A DNA stretch of 5,630 nucleotides from an uncultured Candidatus Saccharibacteria bacterium (lineage in GTDB: Bacteria; Patescibacteriota; Saccharimonadia; Saccharimonadales; Saccharimonadaceae): contig CAMUPZ010000036.1 of assembly GCA_947095985.1 (NCBI GenBank), positions 1 to 5,630 on the forward strand, in the 5' to 3' direction. Positions 1-5,522 of this stretch are shown here, piece by piece; positions within the stretch are counted from its first letter, which is position 1, and each line of letters starts with the position of its first letter. The position numbers and the translations under genes were made by a program. Below the pieces are notes generated by a model. It made no database searches, had not been told where the DNA came from, and saw only the letters and a list, made by a program, of their open reading frames with translations.

Positions 1-236
1 TTATCATAATCTGGATCATCCTTAACATTCTGTAAAACCGTCTGAATCACTGCCTCATCTAACTGTTCAGTGGTAATCCCGTCAAATAAGGTCAATTGCA
101 ATTCGGTCGCCACCTGAACAACTTTAGAAATTTGATCCGGCAAACCATCACAAGCTTTCAAAATAGCTGCGTTAATTTTATTAGCATCAAACGGCTCTTT
201 TGTGCCATCACGCTTAATCACGTTAATTTCTTTCAC
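1..236 (-). CDS. nrdA: Ribonucleoside-diphosphate reductase large (alpha) subunit, N-terminal ATP-cone, partial
   Basis: The 78 visible residues form an ATP-cone, the allosteric dATP/ATP-sensing domain at the N-terminus of ribonucleotide reductase large subunits, which make dNTPs in the cytoplasm. The cone opens with INVIKRDGTKEPFDANKI (about residues 4-21), and a later block reads LFDGITTEQLDEAVIQTVL followed by DDPDY. The FDGI...DE..IQ...PDY pattern is what I know from class I NrdA/NrdE. Class II (NrdJ) or class III (NrdD) enzymes also carry cones and cannot be excluded, because the catalytic barrel lies beyond the window. NrdR is unlikely, since its cone follows a zinc ribbon that is absent here. 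The start is taken as GTG at 236-234, preceded by AAGGAGG (247-241) with a short 4-nt spacer. An ATG at 238-236 is followed at once by TGA and cannot be used. The upstream NrdR-like boxes support a reductase identity. Confidence 0.8.
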   Translation of the reverse strand, partial: MKEINVIKRDGTKEPFDANKINAAILKACDGLPDQISKVVQVATELQLTLFDGITTEQLDEAVIQTVLQNVKDDPDYD

Positions 237-270
237 ATACCCTCCTTAATTTACCCCGCCAAAACAAACC

Positions 271-329
271 ACCAGCACCTCATCTGGTAGCCCATCTTAA
301 TAGCTTGTGTTTTTGTTTATTTATGGGCT
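271..329 (-). other. Two potential hairpins in the reductase mRNA leader
   Basis: In the minus-strand transcript, AGCCCAT (329-323) can pair with ATGGGCT (295-289) across a 27-nt loop. It is followed directly by ACCAG (288-284) pairing with CTGGT (275-271) across an 8-nt loop. Both stems are perfect but short, and neither has a U-tract, so they are not a terminator. I do not recognise a known riboswitch. They may be chance structures; the Shine-Dalgarno sequence at 247-241 lies outside both. Confidence 0.25.
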
Positions 330-330
330 C

Positions 331-346
331 GCTATACATATAGCGT
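331..346. promoter_or_regulatory. Putative second NrdR box, near the reductase transcription start
   Basis: GCTATACATATAGCGT is a weaker match to the NrdR consensus (about 11 of 16) but lies within a clear inverted repeat, CGCTATA (330-336) and TATAGCG (339-345), with a 2-nt spacer. It starts 32 bp from the better box, leaving a 16-nt linker. That is the usual geometry for paired NrdR boxes, about three helical turns. It sits just downstream of the predicted transcription start (about 349). The spacing is stronger evidence than the match itself. Confidence 0.45.
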
Positions 347-355
347 ACAACACTA

Positions 356-385
356 ACTATATCCGCTATATATAGTGTTTTTCAA
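356..385 (-). promoter_or_regulatory. Predicted sigma70-type promoter of the reductase gene
   Basis: On the minus strand, TTGAAA (385-380) and TATAGT (361-356) each match the -35 and -10 consensus at five of six positions and are separated by 18 nt. Transcription would start near 349, giving a leader of roughly 110 nt before the GTG start. The -35/-10 spacer is largely occupied by a NrdR-like palindrome, so a bound repressor would block RNA polymerase. This is read from the sequence only. Confidence 0.6.
363..378. promoter_or_regulatory. Putative NrdR box, promoter-overlapping
   Basis: CCGCTATATATAGTGT matches the NrdR-box consensus as I know it (ACACWATATATWGTGT) at 14 of 16 positions and has a perfect 10-bp palindromic core, CTATATATAG (366-375). 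It lies between the -35 and -10 of the reductase promoter. NrdR is the zinc-ribbon/ATP-cone repressor of ribonucleotide reductase genes and usually binds two tandem boxes. The second site lies 32 bp away, as expected for binding on the same DNA face. The regulator gene itself is not in the window. Confidence 0.6.
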
Positions 386-414
386 GACATTTGGTAAATT
401 TTACAACCTATTTT

Positions 415-423
415 TGCTATAAT
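415..423 (+). promoter_or_regulatory. Extended -10 promoter of folC
   Basis: TGCTATAAT is a perfect extended -10 element (TGnTATAAT). No well-spaced -35 is visible: TTGGTA at 391-396 is too far (21 nt) and TTTACA at 400-405 too close (12 nt). Extended -10 promoters often do without one. The predicted start near 430 is only about 4 nt before the folC ATG at 434, and there is no Shine-Dalgarno sequence, so the mRNA should be effectively leaderless. Confidence 0.65.
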
Positions 424-433
424 CAGATACGGT

Positions 434-1672
434 ATGAAATTTGCCTCAATGCGCGACGCCACTTATTTTTTGGACGAGTTAATCGCCCATCCGCCCGAAA
501 AACATAATCGGCTGGTATATGTAGCACACATTCTGGAAACCCTTGGTAGTCCGCAAAATCAAATTCCCGCCATCCACATCGCCGGCACCTCCGGCAAGGG
601 TTCGACTGCTTATTATGCTACCAGTTTACTGAACCGGGCTGGCTATACTACCGGTACATTAGTGTCGCCGCATATCACCAGCGTCGCCGAGCGCTCGCTC
701 ATCAACGGGCAGCCACTGCCTGAACAAGAATATTTGCATTATTTCCAAAAGTTTACCAACTTCTACGCGGCACATAACCTACATCTATCCTATTTTGAAT
801 TTTTGACGATTTTTAGTTTTTGGCTATTTAAGGAAATGGGAGTTGATTATATCATAATTGAGGTTGGGATTGGCGGTCGGCTGGACACGACCAACGTAAT
901 TTCCCGTTCGCCAACTGTACGCGTCATCACTGATATCGGACTGGACCATACGGAATTACTAGGCAATACTCTGACAGAAATCGCCCAAGAAAAAGCTGGT
1001 ATTATCCATCAAAGCGATTCAGTCGTGATGAACCGACAAGCTTCTGAGATTGAAACGATTATTCGGCAACATGCAGAGTCACAGCACTCACAGTTCTCTA
1101 TTGTTTCGCCAATTATTGACGATTTTCTGAAAATACTGCCATATTTTCAGCAGCGGAATTGGATATTGGCGTACCGCGCCGTTGAAAAGCGGCTGGCACT
1201 AGATAAAAAACCAACTCTACCAAAGGAAGCGCTGGAAAAATCCATACAAATAACTATTCCCGGACGACTGGAGAGGCGCGATATTGATGGAATTAACGTC
1301 ATATTTGATGTTGCACATAATCCCCAGAAAATCCGCGCCTTGATTGATTCATTACGAAAAATATATCCAGAGAAAAAGCCTGTTTTCGTGGCAGCATTCG
1401 GGCAGAATAAGCAGTTGTCGTTGGCGAAATCACTCGCCATGATTGACAACTTGGCACAGCTGACTTACGCCACCACGTTCAGCGCCGATTACGGTAAAAA
1501 CCACCGCAACGTACCGCCAGAAGCCATCCGCCGTGTTATGAAATCTGCAGTTGAGATTGAATACAATCCAGACAGAGCTCTCACAAAAGCCGTCGAGAAA
1601 GCCCAGCAGCTTGATACGTACGTCGTTGTTGCTGGGTCGTTTTATTTGGTGAGTGAATTTGCGGCAAGGTAG
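434..1672 (+). CDS. folC: Folylpolyglutamate synthase / dihydrofolate synthase family (FolC, Mur ligase superfamily)
   Basis: Cytoplasmic ATP-dependent ligase that adds glutamate to folates, and in some family members to dihydropteroate. Visible motifs in family order are: P-loop GTSGKGS (51-57); SPH (78-80); EVGIGGRLDTTNVI (143-156); LDHTELLG (170-177); QEKAGII (185-191), whose lysine 187 lines up with the carbamylated lysine of E. coli FolC; PGRLERR (276-282); DVAHNP (292-297), usually D-G/A-AHNP; and VVVAGSFYLV near the C-terminus. At 412 residues it is slightly short for the family. The segment between the EKAGI and PGR motifs is only about 88 residues, and the usual G-x-HQ-x-x-N motif appears degraded to YFQQRN. 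The ATG at 434 is preferred because the family N-terminus begins there and the promoter points to it. There is no ribosome binding site. Whether dihydrofolate synthase activity remains cannot be told from sequence. Confidence 0.9.
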   Translation: MKFASMRDATYFLDELIAHPPEKHNRLVYVAHILETLGSPQNQIPAIHIAGTSGKGSTAYYATSLLNRAGYTTGTLVSPHITSVAERSLINGQPLPEQEYLHYFQKFTNFYAAHNLHLSYFEFLTIFSFWLFKEMGVDYIIIEVGIGGRLDTTNVISRSPTVRVITDIGLDHTELLGNTLTEIAQEKAGIIHQSDSVVMNRQASEIETIIRQHAESQHSQFSIVSPIIDDFLKILPYFQQRNWILAYRAVEKRLALDKKPTLPKEALEKSIQITIPGRLERRDIDGINVIFDVAHNPQKIRALIDSLRKIYPEKKPVFVAAFGQNKQLSLAKSLAMIDNLAQLTYATTFSADYGKNHRNVPPEAIRRVMKSAVEIEYNPDRALTKAVEKAQQLDTYVVVAGSFYLVSEFAAR

Positions 1673-1720
1673 ATCATTATAATGTTCGTATATTTTCATA
1701 ATACCCTCTCAAATATCTCT

Positions 1721-1810
1721 TGGCGGAAGGAGAGGGATTCGAACCCTCGAACAGATTGCTCCATTACACGCGTTCCAGGCGTGCCAGTTCAACCACTCCT
1801 GCACCCTTCC
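1721..1810 (-). tRNA. tRNA-Ser (anticodon GGA), CCA encoded
   Basis: A class II tRNA of 90 nt including the encoded CCA (1723-1721). The acceptor stem GGAAGGG pairs with TCCTTCC (one G-U), and the discriminator base is G, as for serine tRNAs. The anticodon stem CACGC/GCGTG encloses the loop CTGGAAC with anticodon GGA at 1776-1774, reading UCC and UCU. The long variable arm forms GAGCA/TGTTC over a 3-nt loop, and the T arm is GAGGG-TTCGAAT-CCCTC. The gene is opposite in strand to both neighbours. No clear terminator is seen after its 3' end before folC. Confidence 0.97.
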
Positions 1811-1819
1811 TTGTTGATA

Positions 1820-1828
1820 ATTATACCA
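1820..1828 (-). promoter_or_regulatory. Extended -10 promoter of tRNA-Ser
   Basis: On the minus strand, TGGTATAAT (1828-1820) is a perfect extended -10 box with no convincing -35 at 16-18 nt. The start would fall near 1813, about 3 nt before the mature tRNA 5' end at 1810, so the precursor would carry almost no 5' leader for RNase P. Confidence 0.6.
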
Positions 1829-1849
1829 CAATTTTATTATCACTTATGG

Positions 1850-1878
1850 TTGCACTTATCAATACCTGTTCTTATAAT
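1850..1878 (+). promoter_or_regulatory. Promoter of the ABC transporter operon
   Basis: TATAAT (1873-1878) is a perfect -10. TTGCAC (1850-1855), 17 nt upstream, is a weak -35 that keeps only the TTG. The predicted start near 1885 is about 3 nt before the ATG at 1888, so the mRNA is expected to be leaderless or nearly so. It lies back to back with the tRNA-Ser promoter. Confidence 0.55.
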
Positions 1879-1887
1879 AAAGAAAAG

Positions 1888-2682
1888 ATGAAAGAAGCAA
1901 TTCCACCACGCATTAGGCTTGTTAATGTCACCAAAAAATTTGGCTTTGGCGATGCTGAAATTCGCGCCTTAGATAACGTTAATTTAACCGTTAAAAAAGG
2001 TGAGTTTATTGCTATTATGGGCCCAAGCGGCTGCGGCAAGACCACCCTCTTAAATACCCTCGGTCTATTAGACCAGCCATCCGAAGGAGAATACTACCTA
2101 GATGACGTTGCCGTAGATAACCTAAAATCACGACGACGCGCTAAAATTCGTTCCAAACACATTGGCTTTGTTTTTCAAAATTTTAATCTAATCCCTCGCC
2201 TAACTGTCATCGAAAACGTAGCACTACCCCTAACCTACAAGGGACTAGGAAAAGTTAAACGTCTACAAGAGGCTAGTCGTATCCTAAAAACCTTTCACCT
2301 GGGTCAGCGCGAATACTATATGCCACATCAATTATCCGGCGGTCAAGTCCAGCGCGTGGCAATTGCCAGGGCACTAGTTAATAGCCCATCAATTATCCTT
2401 GCCGACGAGCCAACAGGCAACCTTGATAGTAAATCAAGTCACCTTATCATGGAAGAGCTATCAGACCTGCATCGTCGTGGTAATACCATAATTATGGTTA
2501 CTCATAACCCAGAACTGATCCATTACGCCAGCCGCGTTATCACTATGTTGGATGGTAAAATTGACACTGATGAGCATAAAGAAAAGCGTAAATTTACTAA
2601 GAAGCTTATTGAAGATGATGAAAAAGAAGATAAATCTAAGAGTAAAAAGTCTACAGCTAAAAATAAGGCAAAAAAATCATGA
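1888..2682 (+). CDS. ABC transporter ATP-binding protein, MacB/LolD type
   Basis: A 264-residue cytoplasmic ATPase that powers the permease encoded next. All nucleotide-binding motifs are intact: Walker A GPSGCGKTT (45-53), Q-loop Gln97 in VFQNFNL, signature LSGGQ (149-153), Walker B IILADEP with catalytic Glu174, D-loop GNLDS (177-181) and switch His206 in MVTHN. The LADEPTGNLDS string and overall pattern are typical of the MacB/LolD/FtsE group rather than importers. Residues from about 230 onward form a tail very rich in lysine, with acidic residues and serine, that is not part of the standard fold. The start at 1888 is chosen because the frame remains open back to 1720 only through the antisense of tRNA-Ser, and the promoter's -10 ends 9 nt before this ATG. 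The gene overlaps the permease by ATGA, implying translational coupling. The substrate is unknown. Confidence 0.93.
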   Translation: MKEAIPPRIRLVNVTKKFGFGDAEIRALDNVNLTVKKGEFIAIMGPSGCGKTTLLNTLGLLDQPSEGEYYLDDVAVDNLKSRRRAKIRSKHIGFVFQNFNLIPRLTVIENVALPLTYKGLGKVKRLQEASRILKTFHLGQREYYMPHQLSGGQVQRVAIARALVNSPSIILADEPTGNLDSKSSHLIMEELSDLHRRGNTIIMVTHNPELIHYASRVITMLDGKIDTDEHKEKRKFTKKLIEDDEKEDKSKSKKSTAKNKAKKS

Positions 2683-3890
2683 AAATATTGATAAGAAATC
2701 ATTTCGAGAGTGCCACCCAGGCGTTGAAGGCCAATCGTGGGCGTACCTTTTTAACAGTCATGGGTGTGACGATTGGTATTGCCAGTATTACCATGGTTCT
2801 GTCCTTAACTAGTGGCATTAATCAACTATTCGGTGGTACCACTAAACATTTCAGTGAGCCTGTTGCTATAGTTAAGTCTGGCAATAAAAAAGATGTCACT
2901 AATCTACTAACAGAATCAGATAACGCAACCACCGTTAATACTCTGACCGAGAAAGATTCTAAGGATATTAGTAAAATAACCAATACAAAAGCCGCACCTA
3001 TTGCCTTTTTGCATACTGAGCTACGCGCCCGTGATGGTAAAATTGATACTCAAAACGCCACGCTAATTGGCAGCACGGAGTCTCTTAAAGATGTTGCTAA
3101 TCTGCAAATTGCTCATGGAGAATTTATCAACGAAGTAGGCGGAGTTGTAGTTGGTCAACAGCTATCAATTGATTTATTCGGCACCGAGAAATCTATTGGT
3201 AATGTTATTTTTATTCGCAATCAACCCCTAACAGTTGTTGGCGTATTAAAAAATATCGAATATCCAGTTAGTTACCTGGATATAGATTTTAATAATGCCG
3301 CCATTATACCTCTTTCGGTGGTTAAAAAATTCACACAAGGAACGCCGCAAATTCAGCAAATTGTCATGACCACCAATAGCCATCAAGATCTTGGATCAGC
3401 CATAACATCTGCTGATAATATCCTGAAGAAAAACCACGATAGCGACAAAAATTATCGAATTGTTTCTGGCAATGAAATCAATGAGAAGAAATCTAACCTA
3501 GCAAAGTTTATCTCAATAATCCTCACAGTTATCGGTATCATCTCTCTATTAATCGGCGGGGTTGGTATTATGAACGTAATGTTAGTCAACGTTGCTGAAC
3601 GTCAGCGAGAAGTTGGTGTCAGACGAGCTGTTGGTGCTACAGGCTGGGACATTATTAACCAATTCTTAATCGAAGCAGCCATCATTGGACTACTAGGCGG
3701 TATATTTGGCTACGGATTAGGAATCGCTGGGGTTTATTTAGTAAGCTTATATCTTCCTCTCACGCCATACATATATTGGCAAACAGCTGTCTTATCAATT
3801 GGACTTTCGTTGATTATTGGTGTAATTTCTGGCGTCTATCCAGCAGCCCGCGCCACCAAACGAGACCCAATTGAATCACTAAGATATTAA
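2679..3890 (+). CDS. ABC transporter permease, MacB/FtsX family
   Basis: A 403-residue membrane partner of the preceding ATPase. It shows the type VII (MacB) layout: TM1 at about 24-45, an extracytoplasmic domain at about 46-276, then TM2 (about 277-302), TM3 (about 329-358) and TM4 (about 369-387). Family hallmarks are LTVMGVTIGIASI in TM1, a MacB periplasmic-core stretch ending LTVVGVLKN, the cytoplasmic coupling loop ERQREVGVRRAVGA (307-320) and the terminal YPAARATKRDPIESLRY. The protein has no cysteine. Its first codon overlaps the ATPase stop (ATGA) and only a weak AAGG lies upstream, so it is probably translated by re-initiation. No HlyD-type adaptor or outer-membrane partner is in the window. 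Related pairs in Gram-positive-like cells export peptides or drugs or act in envelope sensing, and the sequence does not decide between these. Confidence 0.92.
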   Translation: MKILIRNHFESATQALKANRGRTFLTVMGVTIGIASITMVLSLTSGINQLFGGTTKHFSEPVAIVKSGNKKDVTNLLTESDNATTVNTLTEKDSKDISKITNTKAAPIAFLHTELRARDGKIDTQNATLIGSTESLKDVANLQIAHGEFINEVGGVVVGQQLSIDLFGTEKSIGNVIFIRNQPLTVVGVLKNIEYPVSYLDIDFNNAAIIPLSVVKKFTQGTPQIQQIVMTTNSHQDLGSAITSADNILKKNHDSDKNYRIVSGNEINEKKSNLAKFISIILTVIGIISLLIGGVGIMNVMLVNVAERQREVGVRRAVGATGWDIINQFLIEAAIIGLLGGIFGYGLGIAGVYLVSLYLPLTPYIYWQTAVLSIGLSLIIGVISGVYPAARATKRDPIESLRY

Positions 3891-4927
3891 CTTAACTCAG
3901 CCTTTAACCTTTCAATTAGATGGACTGGCCCCGGGTTAACTCCGTTGAGAATTGCTGTATAAATACTAGCTGCATCAGCCAATACTAATCCCCACAATAA
4001 TTGTTGCATCAGCGTCCTTCCCTGGAGTTCCAGTACGTGCGCTTTTGGTCGCTTGCCACTTAGTAAGCGGTCGCTTAATTCCATCCGCTCGCGGATCCTA
4101 GCTCGCTCCAAATTGCTACGAATATCAAAGACGGTAAACGGTTTTTCTACTGGATGTGACGACCAACCAATAAACTCGTTATGGTTAAATTCTGGATACT
4201 GGTTAGAGAACGCCAGATTCTTTGCTGATTCATTCCAACTAATCTTCCATTTGTAAGCCAGCGGCCAAGTTAATTCACCACCAAAAATAACTAATGTTTT
4301 ACCAATTGTCATTTTAGCAATCTGCTTAGCTAGATTATTTTTCTCTGGCACTGCAGGCGTCCAATGAGAAATTTCGCCCTCCAGCCAGTCAGCACTATCC
4401 GCCACCTGATTATATAAATCGCCGTCAATCACCCAAAAATTCTGTAATAATTTCAGCAGTCCTCGTAAATGATAAACAGTCGACATGCGTGGCTGAGTGC
4501 CCACTGGAATCTGAGCGTACGTAATATTGTCGTTATTTGCTCGCTTAATCAATTCTCCGCCAGTTGACATTACTGCTAAGCAAGATTTTTTATCTAATGC
4601 TTGCTGATAACAACTCAATGTTTCTTCAGTATTACCTGAATGACTAACCACAATAACCAGCGTTTCTTCACCAACAAAACCCGGCAAATCATAGCCCTTT
4701 ACTACCTCTAGTGGAAGATGTAGCCAACCTGCAGTTAATACTCGAACCATATCTGCCGCCAGCGCTGACCCACCCATTCCAGCAATTACAATATTCTTAA
4801 AATCACGTCGCTGATTTGACCCCTCATGAACTACTACTTCGTAGCGTGCTTGTTCCGGAATATTCAAAACACCACTAAGCACATCTCCTGGATCATACTG
4901 TTTTATCACATTTATATCATCTAACAT
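3887..4927 (-). CDS. Bifunctional phosphoglucose/phosphomannose isomerase (SIS domain)
   Basis: Interconverts glucose-6-phosphate, or mannose-6-phosphate, with fructose-6-phosphate in the cytoplasm, linking glycolysis to nucleotide-sugar supply. The 346 residues match the compact archaeal-type PGI/PMI family rather than the much longer classical PGI. Visible motifs: GMGGSALAADM (50-60), SHSGNTEET (95-103) for sugar-phosphate binding, PR (146-147), WNESAK (231-236), PEFNHNEFIGW (245-255) with the conserved His/Glu cluster, and the C-terminal GVNPGPVHLIERLKAEL. The start ATG (4927-4925) has GAGGAG at 4939-4934 with 6-nt spacing. The gene converges on the permease and the two stop codons overlap. 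A PGI-only or PMI-biased specificity is possible; the family assignment is firm. Confidence 0.9.
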   Translation of the reverse strand: MLDDINVIKQYDPGDVLSGVLNIPEQARYEVVVHEGSNQRRDFKNIVIAGMGGSALAADMVRVLTAGWLHLPLEVVKGYDLPGFVGEETLVIVVSHSGNTEETLSCYQQALDKKSCLAVMSTGGELIKRANNDNITYAQIPVGTQPRMSTVYHLRGLLKLLQNFWVIDGDLYNQVADSADWLEGEISHWTPAVPEKNNLAKQIAKMTIGKTLVIFGGELTWPLAYKWKISWNESAKNLAFSNQYPEFNHNEFIGWSSHPVEKPFTVFDIRSNLERARIRERMELSDRLLSGKRPKAHVLELQGRTLMQQLLWGLVLADAASIYTAILNGVNPGPVHLIERLKAELS

Positions 4928-4928
4928 C

Positions 4929-4958
4929 TTGCGCTCCTCAATTCACTCATGCTATAGT
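4929..4958 (+). promoter_or_regulatory. Candidate promoter of the 168-residue protein gene
   Basis: TTGCGC (4929-4934) and TATAGT (4953-4958) are separated by 18 nt. The -10 matches five of six bases and the -35 only TTG. Other -10-like strings follow (TATAAC at 4958, CATAAT at 4963), so the exact start is uncertain. The -10 overlaps the minus-strand -10 of the isomerase gene. Confidence 0.4.
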
Positions 4959-4964
4959 ATAACA
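4956..4964 (-). promoter_or_regulatory. Extended -10 promoter of the isomerase gene
   Basis: On the minus strand, TGTTATACT (4964-4956) is an extended -10 with TATACT matching five of six consensus bases. The best -35 candidate, TTAAAT (4985-4980), is weak. The start near 4949 gives a leader of about 22 nt that contains the GAGGAG ribosome binding site. Confidence 0.5.
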
Positions 4965-5004
4965 TAATAAGCTTAAACAATTTAACATATAAGGTGGGTT
5001 ATAA

Positions 5005-5511
5005 ATGGATTCTCGAGCTAATCAATCAATCAGTGACGACCAGGAATTGGCTAAGGTACTAGCTGGCGTATCACAAGATACAGATAATAATTTACAATTT
5101 GAAGAAACAAATAATATAGTTGCTCCAACGGTTAATCCTGCAACTATTTCACCAGATCCCGTTACTGCAGACGAAGACAATAGCCAGACTGTGATTGAGC
5201 CACCCGTAAATCCAGCAGCTGTAAATCCAACACCAACGATATCCACGGATTCATCGCACCCAACTACAGACCCTACACTTGACAGTATTAAGCAGACTGC
5301 TTTAAATGAACTTCGTCCGTTGGTTGATAAGCTTGATGTTTCACCAGAAGAAAAGTTTGACACTTACCTATTGTTGTTGCGCTCTACTGATGATAAAAGC
5401 CTTATTGCACCAGCACACGATGCAGCTATAGCTATTACCGACGAAGCTCGTCGCGCTCAAGCCTTGCTGGATATCATTAAAGAGATTGATTATCTTTCAA
5501 ATCCCCGCTAG
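5005..5511 (+). CDS. Conserved-looking acidic protein of unknown function next to groEL
   Basis: I cannot name a function. The 168-residue product has no signal peptide or membrane segment, so it is probably cytoplasmic. Residues 1-30 are polar and could form a short helix. Residues 31-90 are a low-complexity linker rich in Pro, Thr, Asp and Asn with repeated VNPA/VNPT units, likely disordered. Residues 91-168 look like a compact all-helical domain (LDSIKQTALNELRPLVDKL; PEEKFDTYLLLLRSTDD; ARRAQALLDIIKEIDYL). There is no Cys or Trp and no Met after the first. The C-terminal ALLDII.EI.YL pattern resembles uncharacterised proteins I associate with Saccharibacteria, but this is from memory. The start has AAGGTGG (4991-4997) with 7-nt spacing. 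It diverges from the isomerase gene and converges on groEL through a shared terminator. Confidence 0.85.
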   Translation: MDSRANQSISDDQELAKVLAGVSQDTDNNLQFEETNNIVAPTVNPATISPDPVTADEDNSQTVIEPPVNPAAVNPTPTISTDSSHPTTDPTLDSIKQTALNELRPLVDKLDVSPEEKFDTYLLLLRSTDDKSLIAPAHDAAIAITDEARRAQALLDIIKEIDYLSNPR

Positions 5512-5522
5512 TGAATTCCTCC

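Noticed and set aside
233..238. ATG start for the reductase gene at 238-236
   Set aside because: The next codon is TGA and the frame is wrong for the ATP-cone. GTG at 236 is in frame.
96..290. Plus-strand open frame of 64 codons over the start of the window
   Set aside because: It is antisense to the reductase ATP-cone and its leader, has no family resemblance, and no ribosome binding site.
1675..1684. Palindrome CATTATAATG after the folC stop, possible terminator or promoter
   Set aside because: It is short, AT-only in its core and lacks a U-tract or partner -35, so nothing can be claimed.
1147..1699. Two minus-strand open frames of 100 and 89 codons inside and at the end of folC
   Set aside because: Both are antisense shadows of conserved FolC motifs with no recognisable domain or promoter.
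1682..1891. Plus-strand 69-codon frame with an RDSNPRTDC-like string
   Set aside because: It is another frame through the antisense of tRNA-Ser, a standard artefact.
2552..2812. Plus-strand frame of 86 codons across the ATPase/permease junction
   Set aside because: It lies out of frame with both well-supported genes, which already overlap by ATGA.
4053..4256. Plus-strand 67-codon frame within the isomerase gene
   Set aside because: It is antisense to conserved isomerase motifs including PEFNHNE, and has no supporting signal.
5022..5363. Minus-strand 113-codon frame opposite the 168-residue gene
   Set aside because: Its Ser/Gly/Val-rich content is simply the complement of the Pro/Thr/Asn linker. 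The plus-strand gene has the ribosome binding site, promoter and terminator.
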